In this document: positions 20,634-29,907 of the stretch, in pieces
How the letters are laid out: each line of letters begins with the position of its first letter
Position numbering within the stretch: position 1 is the stretch's first letter
Assembly (NCBI RefSeq): GCF_016616425.1
Contig: NZ_CP067101.1
Coordinates: 744,001-808,000 of the forward strand
Direction of reading: 5' to 3'
Length of the DNA stretch: 64,000 bases
Source: Bradyrhizobium diazoefficiens
GTDB lineage: Bacteria > Pseudomonadota > Alphaproteobacteria > Rhizobiales > Xanthobacteraceae
Notes under the pieces: model-generated
Database searches by the model: none
The model's input: only the letters and a program-made list of their open reading frames with translations
What the model was told of the DNA's origin: nothing
Translations under genes and position numbers: made by a program

Positions 20634-20975
20634 TCATTCCCACATCCAGTTCTCGCCGTAATCCTCCTTCCATCCCGCCAGCCGGCCATGTCGGAATTGC
20701 AGGAAGAGGCGGTGGCGGTAGGGGATCAAGCCGCTGCCGCCGATGTTGCGCAGAGCGAGATAGATTTCGTTGCCGGGACGTCCGCGCACATATTGCAGCG
20801 GTTGCCCGAGGGCGCGGGCGGTCTGTTCGGCGTCCATGCCGAAGGCGAGCGGCGTGTTGTTCGACAAGGTCGCGACGAACGGATGGCGCGACGGCACCGC
20901 GCCGAATGGTTCGGCCTGCGTCGCCGAGGGCAGCAGCGCCGCGATTGCGCCCGCCGCGAATATCGCTCGCATCAT
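20634..20975 (-). CDS. Small secreted protein, hypothetical
   Basis: About 113 residues beginning MMRAIFAAGAIAALLPSATQA, a clear Sec signal peptide with cleavage after TQA. The mature part (about 92 residues) contains GMDAEQTARALGQPLQYVRG and ends with an aromatic cluster (YGENWMWE). The pattern recalls small SmpA/OmlA-like periplasmic proteins, but this is not secure. An ATG five codons upstream (20990) is also possible. It is 23 bp downstream of the alpha/beta hydrolase gene and probably co-transcribed with it. Confidence 0.7.
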   Translation of the reverse strand: MMRAIFAAGAIAALLPSATQAEPFGAVPSRHPFVATLSNNTPLAFGMDAEQTARALGQPLQYVRGRPGNEIYLALRNIGGSGLIPYRHRLFLQFRHGRLAGWKEDYGENWMWE

Positions 20976-20998
20976 GGTCGACGTTCCCATTGCCGGAT

Positions 20999-21763
20999 CT
21001 ATGCCGGCAAGTTCTTCAGGAAAGGCAGCACGGCGTCAACAAAGGCCTTGGGTTGATCGATGTTGACGGCGTGACCGGCGGCGGGGATCACGACCTTTTG
21101 TGCGCCGGGGATTTTTGCGGCCATGTAATCGGACGCGGCGAGGAACGGCGTGTCATCGGCGCCGACGACGATCAGTGACGGCACCTTGATGTCGGGCAGC
21201 AGCTCGATCACGCGGGCGTCGCGCTGGGTCAGCATGCCGCGCGCGGCGAGCGCCAGTCCCCTCGCGTTGCGATGACTGGCCGCGGCGCGTTCGCGCGTTG
21301 CCGATTTCAGGACGTCGAGGCCTTCGCGGTCGAGCCTGTCGGCAGTGGCGAGCGCTCGCGCATTCCAGGCCTCGCGCGCGTCATCCTTCTTGAAGCCCGG
21401 GCCGGTGTCGATGATCAGCAGCGCGCGAGCGGTTTGCGGATGAGCCAGGTAGAACGCGAGCGACATATAGCCGCCGAGCGACAGCCCGCCGATGATGGCG
21501 CGGTCAGTACCCATGGCGTCCAGGATTGCCGCCATGTCACCCACCGTGAGCGCTTCGCTGTAGGCGTTGGGATCATCCGGATAGTCGGACTGGCCGTGGC
21601 CGCGCATGTCCCACAGGATGAGCTTGTGGTCCCGCGCGAGCGCGTCGATCTGGCCGTGCCACATCGCCGACGTCGAGGAATAGCCGTGGGTCAGCAGCAG
21701 CGGCGGCCCCTCGCCGTGAACCTCGTAGTAGATCCCGACGCCGTCCCGGTTGATCCTTGGCAT
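20999..21763 (-). CDS. Alpha/beta fold hydrolase
   Basis: A 254-residue single-domain hydrolase. The oxyanion region is THGYSSTSAMWHGQI, and WDMRGHGQSDYP follows strand 4. The nucleophile elbow is GLSLGGYM, the acid lies in GADDTPF, and the catalytic His is in PAAGHAVNIDQP. The sequence resembles haloalkane dehalogenase- or 3-oxoadipate enol-lactonase-like esterases, so the substrate is open. The ATG at 21763 starts the conserved part. The longer upstream frame crosses a repeat. It is divergent from the molybdenum hydroxylase operon. Confidence 0.88.
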   Translation of the reverse strand: MPRINRDGVGIYYEVHGEGPPLLLTHGYSSTSAMWHGQIDALARDHKLILWDMRGHGQSDYPDDPNAYSEALTVGDMAAILDAMGTDRAIIGGLSLGGYMSLAFYLAHPQTARALLIIDTGPGFKKDDAREAWNARALATADRLDREGLDVLKSATRERAAASHRNARGLALAARGMLTQRDARVIELLPDIKVPSLIVVGADDTPFLAASDYMAAKIPGAQKVVIPAAGHAVNIDQPKAFVDAVLPFLKNLPA

Positions 21764-22122
21764 ACTGCCGGCCCTCTCTCGTTTCTCGCCGCAACGACGG
21801 TGCACCCTCTCCCACAAGAGGAGAAGAGACGTTCGCGTCGGCGGGTGCACTTTAGCCCGCCAAGTTACCTGGAAGAAACTGCCTGAGCGCGATGGCACGC
21901 ATGTCTGACGCACGCGCTGTTGTGTCCAGTAGCTGCGTCGATGCCGTTGGCGCGGCGCACAATGAGCGAGTGTCGCGTTTGTTTCGAGCCATTCCAAATT
22001 GCATTTGCCTCTGCGGCTGAACGCGATCATGCTTGTGGCCAAGGCTGGCGCCAGCCCGGTGGGCGTCCGCCATTCAAGTTGCCGCCGTAAGCGGCTTCAT
22101 GCACCGGCAGGGGAAGACGCCT
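21764..22122. other. Divergent intergenic region with a partial CTCTCCC-type palindrome
   Basis: A CACCCTCTCCCACAAGAGGAGAAGAG palindrome lies at about 21801-21828. It is a half-copy of the 8738-8873 family. No protein-like frame was seen. Promoters for both flanking transcription units must lie here, but no strong sigma-70 match was identified. Confidence 0.5.
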
Positions 22123-22614
22123 ATGCCAACTCTCACCATCAACGGGCGGAGTCTGTCCGTGGATGCGGCGAACGACACGCCGCTCCTCTGGGCGATCCGC
22201 GAGCAATTGCAGATGACCGGCACCAAGTTCGGCTGCGGTGCGGGCCTGTGCGGTGCCTGCACCGTGCATGTCAACGGCGAAGCCGTGCGCTCGTGCCAGA
22301 CCATGGTCGGCGACGTCGCCGGCAAGAAGATCACCACCATCGAAGGCCTTTCCGCCAAGGGCGATCATCCCTTGCAGAAGGCGTGGATCGCCGAGCAGGT
22401 ACCGCAATGCGGCTATTGCCAGTCCGGGCAGATCATGCAGGCGGCTTCGCTGCTGTCGAAGAATTCCAATCCGACCAAGGAGGAGGTCGTGGCCCATATG
22501 GACGGCAATCTCTGCCGTTGCATGACCTATTCGCGGATCCAGAAGGCGATCATGCGTGCCGCATTCGAGATGCGCACCGCATCCGCCACCTCCAGCGAAC
22601 GGAGGCCCACATGA
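22123..22614 (+). CDS. (2Fe-2S)-binding subunit of a molybdenum hydroxylase
   Basis: A 163-residue iron-sulfur subunit (IorA/CoxS type). The plant-ferredoxin-like N-terminal cluster uses the cysteines of [14 protein letters not shown] plus the later Cys in SCQTM. The C-terminal [2Fe-2S] domain has [13 protein letters not shown] and GNLCRCMTY. It passes electrons from the molybdenum centre to an external acceptor. The ATG at 22123 gives the normal start. Its stop overlaps the large-subunit ATG (ATGA, 22611-22614), so the two are translationally coupled. Confidence 0.93.
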   Translation: MPTLTINGRSLSVDAANDTPLLWAIREQLQMTGTKFGCGAGLCGACTVHVNGEAVRSCQTMVGDVAGKKITTIEGLSAKGDHPLQKAWIAEQVPQCGYCQSGQIMQAASLLSKNSNPTKEEVVAHMDGNLCRCMTYSRIQKAIMRAAFEMRTASATSSERRPT

Positions 22615-24905
22615 ACGAGCACGTCAAGACCATCACTCCCGAGACGGCCGATCTCAGCCGCCGTTCCTTCCTCGTCGGCACCGCCGCGACCGGCCTCGTG
22701 CTCGGCTATGCCGGCGTAGCCGGTATCGATTCTGCGGCTGCCGCGGCGCCCGCCAATTTCGAGCCGAGCGTCTGGTATGCGATCTCGCCGAACGGTCTCG
22801 TCACGGTGACCTGCGGCAAGGCCGACATGGGCCAGCATATCGCCTCCACCATGGCGCAGATCGTCTGCGAGGAGCTGGGCGCGAAATGGAGCGACATGCG
22901 CGTATCGCTTGCCTCCAACGATCCGAAGTTCAACGATCCCGTGCTCGGCGTTCAGATCACCGGCGGCAGCTGGTCGACCATGATGAACTTCGAGGCGATG
23001 AGCCGGGCGGGCGCCGCCGGCCGCATCGCGCTGACGGAGGCGGCCGCCGCGGCCATGGGCCTGCCGCCCTCCTTCACAGATCAACTCGTGGTGCGCGACT
23101 CCGTGGTTTCGCATCCGAAATCGAAGAAGCAGATGACCTTTGCCGAGATCGTCAAGAGCGGCAAGGCGACGAAAACCTTCACGCCGGACGAGCTGAAGGC
23201 GATCAAGCTGAAGACGCCGGACCAATACACCATGATTGGCGTGTCGGTGCCGCAGCTCGACATCCCCTCCAAGACCAACGGCACGGCAAAGTACGGCATC
23301 GACGTGATGTTGCCGGGCATGGTCTATGGCAAGGTGGTGACCCCGCCGGTGCGCTTCGGCGCCACCGTGAAATCGGTCGACGACGGTGAAGCCAAGAAGG
23401 TGCCCGGCTTCATGAAGGCCGTGATTCTCGACGACAAGACCGGAACTACGTCCGGCTGGGTCGTCGCGGTGGCCAACACCTACGCCAACGCGCGCAAGGC
23501 GGCCGATGCGCTGAAGATCGCCTATGACGGCGGCCCGAACGCGAAGCTGTCGAGCCAATCGCTGCTCGACGAGGCCAAACGGCTTCAGGGCTTGGAGGAT
23601 TCCGGTCAGTTCTTCGTCAAGGACGGCGATCCCGCAGCGGCGTTCGGCTCGGCGGCCAAGGTGGTGGAGGCGGAATACACCACCAGCATCAACATCCACG
23701 CACCGCTGGAGCCGATGAACGCCACCGCGGAGTTCAAGGGCGACATCCTGCACATCTATTCCGGCAACCAGTTCGCGACGCGCTCCGGCGCGATCGCCGC
23801 GGGCGCGGCCGGGATCGATCCGAAGTTCGTGGTCATGCACCAGCATTGGCTCGGCGGCGGCTTTGGCCGCAGGCTCGATGCCGACATGATGGTGCCGGCG
23901 GTGCAGGCGGCAAAGGCGGTCGGCAAGCCGGTCAAGGTGATCTACTCGCGCGAGAACGACATGACGATGGATTTCTCGCGGCCGCTCACCTATCAGAAAG
24001 TGAAGGCCGGCGTGGACGCCGATGGCAAGCTCATAGCGCTCAGCCACGACGTGGTCTCGGCCTGGCCGACCGAGCGCTGGGGGATCCCCGATTTCCTGAC
24101 GCCGTCGGTGGACAAGAAGGGCCCGCTCGACAGCTTCGCGGTGAACGGGTCGGACTTCTTCTACACCGTCCCCAACCACTATGTGCGGGCGATCAAGAAC
24201 GAGATGGCGCACAACGCCACCCCGTCGGGTCAGCTCCGTTCGGTGGCGCCGGGCTGGACCTTCTGGGCGGTCGAAAGCATGATCGACGAGATCGCGGCTG
24301 CGACGGGCAAAGATCCCGCGCAGTTCCGCATCTCGCTGCTCGACGGTGCAGGCAAGAATGACGGTGGCGCGCAGCGGCTGCGTAACACGCTGCTCGCCGC
24401 AATGGGCCTTGCCGGCTACGGCACCAGGAAGCTGCCAAAGGGTGAGGGCATGGGCGTGGCCTGCGTGTCGTCGCAGGAACGCGCCACGGCGAGCTGGACG
24501 GCGTGTGTCGCCCATGTCGCCGTGGATCCGTCGGGCGCGGTGACCGTGAAGAAGCTCACGGTTGCGACCGACGTCGGCACGCAGGTGCATCCCGACAACA
24601 TCCGCGCCCAGGTCGAGGGTGCGGCGCTGTGGGGCCTGTCGCTTGCGATGTACGAGAAGGCGACGCTGAAGGACGGTGGCATCGAGCAGACCAATTTCGA
24701 CAGCTACACGCCCCTCCGCATGAGCCAGATGCCCGAGGTCGCGGTGGCCGTGATCGCTAATGGCGAGAAGGCCACCGGCGTCGGCGAGCCCGCGGTAACC
24801 GTGGTCGCGCCGGCGATCGGCAACGCCATCTTCAACGCGAGCGGCGCTCGCGTCCGGGCGCTGCCGATCACGGCGGAGGCCGTGAAGGCGGGCATGAAGG
24901 CGTAA
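22611..24905 (+). CDS. Molybdopterin-binding large subunit of a xanthine dehydrogenase-family oxidoreductase (IorB-like)
   Basis: 764 residues. A twin-arginine signal ([20 protein letters not shown], Arg17-Arg18) indicates export of the folded complex to the periplasm. That is typical of the isoquinoline 1-oxidoreductase beta or aldehyde dehydrogenase branch. Cofactor motifs include [10 protein letters not shown] near residue 418. [19 protein letters not shown], near residue 723, holds the catalytic Glu. It is paired with the (2Fe-2S) subunit. No FAD subunit, XdhC-like maturation protein or cytochrome subunit is adjacent, so the electron acceptor and substrate remain unknown. Confidence 0.92.
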   Translation: MNEHVKTITPETADLSRRSFLVGTAATGLVLGYAGVAGIDSAAAAAPANFEPSVWYAISPNGLVTVTCGKADMGQHIASTMAQIVCEELGAKWSDMRVSLASNDPKFNDPVLGVQITGGSWSTMMNFEAMSRAGAAGRIALTEAAAAAMGLPPSFTDQLVVRDSVVSHPKSKKQMTFAEIVKSGKATKTFTPDELKAIKLKTPDQYTMIGVSVPQLDIPSKTNGTAKYGIDVMLPGMVYGKVVTPPVRFGATVKSVDDGEAKKVPGFMKAVILDDKTGTTSGWVVAVANTYANARKAADALKIAYDGGPNAKLSSQSLLDEAKRLQGLEDSGQFFVKDGDPAAAFGSAAKVVEAEYTTSINIHAPLEPMNATAEFKGDILHIYSGNQFATRSGAIAAGAAGIDPKFVVMHQHWLGGGFGRRLDADMMVPAVQAAKAVGKPVKVIYSRENDMTMDFSRPLTYQKVKAGVDADGKLIALSHDVVSAWPTERWGIPDFLTPSVDKKGPLDSFAVNGSDFFYTVPNHYVRAIKNEMAHNATPSGQLRSVAPGWTFWAVESMIDEIAAATGKDPAQFRISLLDGAGKNDGGAQRLRNTLLAAMGLAGYGTRKLPKGEGMGVACVSSQERATASWTACVAHVAVDPSGAVTVKKLTVATDVGTQVHPDNIRAQVEGAALWGLSLAMYEKATLKDGGIEQTNFDSYTPLRMSQMPEVAVAVIANGEKATGVGEPAVTVVAPAIGNAIFNASGARVRALPITAEAVKAGMKA

Positions 24906-24932
24906 GCCGCGCTGCGATTGTCAAATGAGATG

Positions 24933-24966
24933 ATCCGCCGGAGGGCCAACCTCCGGCGGATTTGTC
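24933..24966 (+). terminator. Stem-loop terminator after the molybdenum hydroxylase operon
   Basis: ATCCGCCGGAG and CTCCGGCGGAT form an 11-bp perfect stem around a 7-nt loop, followed by TTTGT. It lies 28 nt after the stop codon. Confidence 0.75.
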
Positions 24967-24992
24967 TTGGGCGCCATCTCCACAATCTCGGT

Positions 24993-25161
24993 GTCATGCC
25001 CCGCGAAGGCGGGGCATCCAGTACGCCGCGGCTTCTCGGCTCTAGCCGCGCCGTCCCGGAGTACTGGATCGCCCGGTCCCGGCTCCGCCAAGGCTGCGCC
25101 GGGGCTCAGCGGGAACTCGGCTCGCCGAAGCCTTGGCGGAGGCGGCAAGCCGGGCTATGAC
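24993..25161. repeat. Long palindromic repeat (GTCATGCCCCGCG type)
   Basis: It starts GTCATGCCCCGCGAAGGCGGGGC and ends CGGGCTATGAC. Internal pairs include ATCCAGTAC/GTACTGGAT and GCCAAGGCT/AGCCTTGGC. It is a diverged and larger relative of the 12757-12837 family. The following 25162-25379 has no evident gene and should carry the promoter of the HD-GYP gene. Confidence 0.7.
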
Positions 25162-25379
25162 AGCGGAGGGTTAGCGTCCAAAATTCTCCTTATTTATCAA
25201 TGCCTGTTCTACTGTGCATGGGGTTGTTTTCGCAGGTTTGATCCGGCGCCTCCGCGGAACCGGAAGCCGTAAAATTGGATCCAAATCTGCAGGGTTCCAT
25301 TGAGCACGCCTCTTAAGGCCCGGAGAACCTGATCCGGCTTAGGCTGTCTCCAAATCCCGTCCCATGCTTTGGGGAAGCC

Positions 25380-26474
25380 ATGAACGCGCCAGCCAAAATC
25401 GCCGCCAAACGCCGGCTTCTGCTCGCCTCCGACCGGAGCGACGAGAGCTCCGAGCTCGCCGGCATCCTGAAGGCGGTCGGCGACGTCTCGACGGTGACGA
25501 CGCAGGACATCCCGGACAAGCCGTCGCGCGATCTCTGCGGCCTCGTGGTCGACATCAACTTGCGCTCGCCCGAGAGCGTGCAGCGGGTGCGCAACAAGCT
25601 GCGCGGCGATGCCTATCGTTCGATGCCGCGGCTGTTCGTGCTCGCCGACGCCCTGCATCACGGCACCATGCAGGCCTGGGCGCTGGGCGCCACCGACACC
25701 ATTTCGCGGCCGCTTCAGGCCGACGCCATTCTTCAGCGCATCCGCGCCGCCTTCCCGGACACCGCCGCCTATGACGCGACCGACCGCGGCAAGACGCTCA
25801 ACCGCGGTGTCGAAGCGGCACATGCGGTGCTGGCGAAGATGTTCGAGAAGCTGCCGCTCGGCGTGCCCTTGACCTTCGATGATATCGTCGCCGCGGAAAG
25901 CAAGATCCTGAAGGCGATCAAGCACTCCTCGCTGCGCGAATGGCTCACCACGGTCGGCTGCCACCATGTCGGCAGCTACCGGCACTGCCTTTTCGTCACC
26001 GGCTTCGCCGTCGCCTTCGCGCAGCATCTCGGCATGCGCGAGGACGACCAGCGCCGCCTGACCCGCGCCGCGCTGCTGCACGATGTCGGCAAGGCCTTCG
26101 TTCCCTCCGCGCTGCTCGACAAGCCCGGCAAGCTCACCGACGAGGAGATGGCCGAGGTTCGCCAGCATCCGCGCCGCGGCTATGACGCGCTCGCCGCCCA
26201 GGGCGGCTTCCCGCCGGAGATGCTGGACGTCGTGCTGCATCACCACGAGTTCCTCGACGGCAGCGGCTATCCCAATGGCCTGTCGTCCAACCAGATCAGC
26301 GACATCGTGCGGGTGACGACGATCGTCGACATCTACGCCGCGCTGGTCGAGAAACGCGCCTACCGCATGCCCTTCACCCACTCCCGTGCCTTCATCATGA
26401 TGGAGGGCATGGGCGGCAAGCTCGACCAGCAGCTGCTGCAGGCGTTCCGCCCGGTGGCGCTGGGATCGTTCTGA
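25380..26474 (+). CDS. HD-GYP domain protein with a receiver-like N-terminus (probable cyclic-di-GMP phosphodiesterase)
   Basis: 364 residues. Residues 10-125 look like a CheY-like receiver (RRLLLASDRSDE, then LVVDINLR with a possible phospho-Asp). The switch-lysine position reads SRPL rather than KP, so phosphorylation is doubtful. The HD-GYP domain (about 180-360) has LLHDVGK, the HHHEFLDGSGYP signature and VDIYAALVEKRAYR, all intact. This family hydrolyses cyclic di-GMP, lowering its level and promoting motility over biofilm. It is not next to a sensor kinase. It converges with the acyl-CoA ligase gene. Confidence 0.87.
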   Translation: MNAPAKIAAKRRLLLASDRSDESSELAGILKAVGDVSTVTTQDIPDKPSRDLCGLVVDINLRSPESVQRVRNKLRGDAYRSMPRLFVLADALHHGTMQAWALGATDTISRPLQADAILQRIRAAFPDTAAYDATDRGKTLNRGVEAAHAVLAKMFEKLPLGVPLTFDDIVAAESKILKAIKHSSLREWLTTVGCHHVGSYRHCLFVTGFAVAFAQHLGMREDDQRRLTRAALLHDVGKAFVPSALLDKPGKLTDEEMAEVRQHPRRGYDALAAQGGFPPEMLDVVLHHHEFLDGSGYPNGLSSNQISDIVRVTTIVDIYAALVEKRAYRMPFTHSRAFIMMEGMGGKLDQQLLQAFRPVALGSF

Positions 26475-26495
26475 ATTTTGAGGGGTCGCTCCGCG

Positions 26496-28076
26496 CTACC
26501 CCACCATCTTTCTGAGCTCTGCCTTCGCCACCTTCTCCAGCGTCGAGCGCGGCATGTCGTCGACGAACCTGATCTCGCGCGGCACCTTGAAGTCGGCGAG
26601 GCCCTTGCGGCAGGCCGCCATCACGCGCTGGTGCAGATCGGGCGCAGCACCCGCGAGGCCGCCCTGCGGGATGATGAAGACCACGGGTACTTCGTCCAGC
26701 ATCGGATGCGACTTCGCCACCACGGCGGCCTCGCGCACGCCTGACACGAGCGCGATCACCTGCTCGATCTCGGAGGCCGCGACGTTCTCGCCGCCGACCT
26801 TCAGCATGTCCTTGGCGCGGTCGCCGAACTTGATGAAGCCGTTCTCAAGCCGCTGGACGCGGTCGCCGGTGAGGAAGAAGCCGTGCTCGTCGAAGCTTTC
26901 GCGCGTCGCCGTCTCATTGTGCAGATATTCGGCGAACAGCGACAGGCCAGGGATGCCCTTGATCGCGAGATTGCCGGTGCCGCCGACGTCCGTCGGCCGT
27001 CCGTCATCGTCAGTGATGCGGATTTCATATTCCGGCGCGGCGCGGCCGATCGACATCGGGATGTTGGGCTGATCGACCTCGCCGGCGATGCCGTGGGTGA
27101 TGGTCTCGGTCATGCCCCACCAGCCGATGACCTTGACGCCGAACGCGGCAAAGGCCGGCGGCTCGTTGATCGCGGAGCCCCACAGGCGGAATTTGTGGTC
27201 GTTCGGGATCTCCTGCTCGAGCAGCGCCTTCATGCAGAACGGAATGGTCGAGGTCCAGGTCACGCCGTGCTCGCGCGCGACGCCCCAGAACCGGCTCGCG
27301 GAGAAACGCGGCTGGATCACGCAGGTGGCGCCGACCCACAGCGTCGCCAGCATGGAATAGGCGAGAGCGTTGGTGTGGAACAGCGGCAGATAGGTCTGGT
27401 GCACGTCGCTCGCGTGCAAGTCTTCATGCGCGGCGTTGATCTTGGCGCCCCACAGCGCGTTGGCGTGGGTCCACAGCACGGCCTTGGGGCGCGAGGTCGT
27501 GCCTGAGGTGTATTGCACGCTGCACGGCGCGAGCGGATCGGCCACGCGCCGAGGGCGGTCGGCGCTATCGGCGAACAGGGATTCGAAACTGTCGCCGCGC
27601 GAGATGCCCAGCGCAGGTGTTCTGCCCGCATCATGCGAGGTCACTGCCATCCAGCGGATGTTGCGGCAGTTCTGCGCGACGACTTCCGCATAGGCCGGCT
27701 GCGTGATCGCGGCGACCGCGCCGCAATGATCGGCAAAATATGCGATCTCGGCCGGCGCCGAGCGGGTGTTGGTGGTGACTGCGATGGCGCCGAGTTCGAC
27801 ACAGGCAAACCAGGCCAGCATCGCCTCGATGCAATTATCGAGATGAATGAGCACATATTCGCCCGGCTTCACGCCGCGCCTTGCGAGCCCCGCCGCGAGC
27901 GCGCCGACCTGCTCGTGAAATTCGCCATAGCTCCAGCGTCGCGCCGGCGCATCGAACGGCGCCCAGATCAGGAACGGATGTGAGCTGCGCACCTCGGCCC
28001 GCATCCTCAAGAGCCAGGGCACGTCAAGCCCGTCGAATGGGCTGACGATTCCGGCTGCGGTCTGTTGAATAGGCAT
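26496..28076 (-). CDS. AMP-dependent synthetase/acyl-CoA ligase family protein
   Basis: A 526-residue adenylate-forming enzyme. The P-loop-like motif YTSGTTSRPKAV lies near residue 172. The adenine-binding motif GWWGMTETITHG lies near residue 295. LTGDRVQR and GGENVAASEIE are in the C-terminal mobile domain, and the catalytic-Lys region (STLEKVAKAELRK) is near the end. GGAGG lies 6 nt before the ATG. It activates a carboxylic acid as acyl-AMP, then acyl-CoA. The sequence resembles the crotonobetaine/carnitine-CoA ligase-like (CaiC) subgroup, but the substrate is not certain. Confidence 0.88.
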   Translation of the reverse strand: MPIQQTAAGIVSPFDGLDVPWLLRMRAEVRSSHPFLIWAPFDAPARRWSYGEFHEQVGALAAGLARRGVKPGEYVLIHLDNCIEAMLAWFACVELGAIAVTTNTRSAPAEIAYFADHCGAVAAITQPAYAEVVAQNCRNIRWMAVTSHDAGRTPALGISRGDSFESLFADSADRPRRVADPLAPCSVQYTSGTTSRPKAVLWTHANALWGAKINAAHEDLHASDVHQTYLPLFHTNALAYSMLATLWVGATCVIQPRFSASRFWGVAREHGVTWTSTIPFCMKALLEQEIPNDHKFRLWGSAINEPPAFAAFGVKVIGWWGMTETITHGIAGEVDQPNIPMSIGRAAPEYEIRITDDDGRPTDVGGTGNLAIKGIPGLSLFAEYLHNETATRESFDEHGFFLTGDRVQRLENGFIKFGDRAKDMLKVGGENVAASEIEQVIALVSGVREAAVVAKSHPMLDEVPVVFIIPQGGLAGAAPDLHQRVMAACRKGLADFKVPREIRFVDDMPRSTLEKVAKAELRKMVG

Positions 28077-28190
28077 GAATCCTCCCCGTGCAGCCTGCAT
28101 CTTGATGGCGGCTGCTTCTGGATTATTGCGTCTTCTTGCCATCGGACGGCGCGGGGAGCTAGTGCAGTAAGGGCCTTCGCACTCTCTTCC

Positions 28191-28266
28191 GTCATGGCCG
28201 GGCTTGATTCGGCCATCCACGCCTTGCCGCACGAAGAACGTGGATGCCCGGGAGCCCGGGCAGGAC
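28191..28266. repeat. Palindromic repeat (GTCATGGCCGGGC type)
   Basis: GTCATGGCCGGGCTTGATTC and the inverted GCCCGGGCAGGAC bound an internal CCACGCCTTG/GAACGTGG pair. It belongs to the family of 12757-12837 and 14232-14351. It lies between the acyl-CoA ligase and VOC genes. Confidence 0.75.
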
Positions 28267-28291
28267 GATGGACATGCCGCGCGAGCGTACT

Positions 28292-28702
28292 CTAATTCTC
28301 GTACGACGAAATCTCGATCAAGCTGCCGTCCGGATCCCGGCAATAGACCGAGCGCAGCGTGCCGCGGGCGCCCTGCCGCGGGCCCGGCCCTTGCTCGATC
28401 GCGACGCCGTGCGCCTGCAAATGCGCCACCACCTCGTCGGGCGCAGCAGAGGTGATGAAGCAGAGGTCCTCGCTGCCGGCGGTCTGGTGGTCTGCGGTGA
28501 ACCACTCCACCTTGTCGGCGTCGCGCGGCCGGACGTTGATCTTCTGGTTGCCGAAAACGAGCGAAGTCCGCGGCGCTTTGCCGCCACCGGGGTCGAACAC
28601 CTTGACTTCCATGCCGAGTATCCTGCGATACCACTCCGCGGTGGCCGCGACGTCGGCGACGTTGATCACGAGATGATCGAGGGCTTCGACCTTGACTGTC
28701 AT
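28292..28702 (-). CDS. VOC family protein (glyoxalase/dioxygenase-like)
   Basis: A 136-residue VOC protein. VEALDHLVINVADVAATAEWYRR is the canonical first module with its metal-binding His. The second module contains SVYCRDPDGSLIEISSY with the C-terminal Glu ligand. AAGGA lies upstream of the ATG. Close relatives are often called virulence- or lactoylglutathione lyase-like proteins, with no proven substrate. It is divergent from the Bug-type gene. Confidence 0.85.
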   Translation of the reverse strand: MTVKVEALDHLVINVADVAATAEWYRRILGMEVKVFDPGGGKAPRTSLVFGNQKINVRPRDADKVEWFTADHQTAGSEDLCFITSAAPDEVVAHLQAHGVAIEQGPGPRQGARGTLRSVYCRDPDGSLIEISSYEN

Positions 28703-28827
28703 GCGTTATCCTTTCGTCGCCATGGGCCCCACGCACTTTGCGCCTGCGGCAAGCTTTGTTACAACCCCGCCGACGCCGGTTTCAAGATATCTGGTTTCAA
28801 GAACAACACGTTGGGAGAATCCTTGAG

Positions 28828-29802
28828 ATGATCACTCGCCGTACTGCGCTGGGCCTGCTTGCCGCAACTCCGCTTGCAGCAACCCCGCTGTCGAAGGCCC
28901 TTGCCGCCGATTATCCCGCTCGCCCGGTCAAATGGGTGGTCGGCTATCCGCCGGGCGGAGCCACCGACATCCTGGCGCGGCTGATCGGCCAGCGGCTCTC
29001 GGAAAAGCTCGGCCAGCAATTCGTGATCGAGAACAAGCCGGGCGCCGGCAACAACATTGCCACCGAATCGGTCGTCAATGCGGAGCCTGACGGCTACACG
29101 CTGCTGTTGGTCAATCCGGCCAACTACATCAACAGCACGCTCTACAAGAATCTCAAGTTCAAGTTCGTGCAGGACATCGCGCCGGTCGCTTCGTTCCAGC
29201 GCGTGCCGAACGTGATGACCGTCAACAAGGAAGTGCCGGCCAAGACCGTCGCCGAGTTCATCGAATATGTGAAGGCCAATCCCGGCAAGGTGAACATGGC
29301 TTCCTCCGGCAACGGCACCTCGGTGCATCTGTCCGGCGAGATGTTCATGGCCATGACCGGCTGCAAGATGCAGCACGTGCCCTATCGCGGGGCCGCGCCG
29401 GCGGTCACCGACCTGCTCGGCGGCCAGGTGCAGGTGATCTTCGACAACATGCCATCGATCATCCAGCACATCCGCTCCGGCGCGCTGCGCCCGCTCGGCG
29501 TCACCACGGCGCAACGCTCCCCGCAACTGCCCGACGTGCCGACGATTGCCGAGACGGTGAAGGGCTACGAGGCGAGCGCGCTGTTCGGCATGGGCGCCCC
29601 GAAGAACGCGCCAAAGGAAGTCATCGCCAAGCTCAACAGCGAGGTCAACGCCATCCTGAAGGAGCCCGACATGACCAAGCGTCTGGTCGAGCTCGGCGGC
29701 GAGCCGCGGGCGCAGACGCCCGAGGCGTTCGGCGAGGAGATCAAGGCAGAGACCGAGAAGTGGCAGAAGGTCGTCGAGTTCGCCGGCCTGAAGGTCGACT
29801 AG
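28828..29802 (+). CDS. Bug/TctC family tripartite tricarboxylate transporter substrate-binding protein
   Basis: A 324-residue periplasmic protein. A signal peptide with an RR pair (MITRRTALGLLAATPLAAT) is cleaved before ADYPARPVKWVVGYPPGGATD, the standard start of mature Bug proteins. HVPYRGAAPAVTDLLGGQVQ and later segments match the family. These proteins bind carboxylates or other anions. No TctA/TctB membrane genes are nearby, as is common for the many orphan Bug proteins of this bacterial class. A strong terminator follows. Confidence 0.92.
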   Translation: MITRRTALGLLAATPLAATPLSKALAADYPARPVKWVVGYPPGGATDILARLIGQRLSEKLGQQFVIENKPGAGNNIATESVVNAEPDGYTLLLVNPANYINSTLYKNLKFKFVQDIAPVASFQRVPNVMTVNKEVPAKTVAEFIEYVKANPGKVNMASSGNGTSVHLSGEMFMAMTGCKMQHVPYRGAAPAVTDLLGGQVQVIFDNMPSIIQHIRSGALRPLGVTTAQRSPQLPDVPTIAETVKGYEASALFGMGAPKNAPKEVIAKLNSEVNAILKEPDMTKRLVELGGEPRAQTPEAFGEEIKAETEKWQKVVEFAGLKVD

Positions 29803-29826
29803 CGATCTTGCGATGAGAGGAAATGG

Positions 29827-29855
29827 AGCCCTGCCATATGGCAGGGCTTTTTTTC
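29827..29855 (+). terminator. Rho-independent terminator of the Bug-type gene
   Basis: AGCCCTGCCAT and ATGGCAGGGCT form a perfect stem (29827-29848) followed by eight T residues. Confidence 0.93.
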
Positions 29856-29907
29856 TGCGTACGCGATACCAGTGCGCTCCATCCGGCCTACGCGAGCTGC
29901 ACTGTCG

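Noticed and set aside
22527..24590. 687-codon minus-strand frame over the molybdenum hydroxylase large subunit
   Set aside because: His/Arg-rich shadow of a clear gene on the other strand, no motif.
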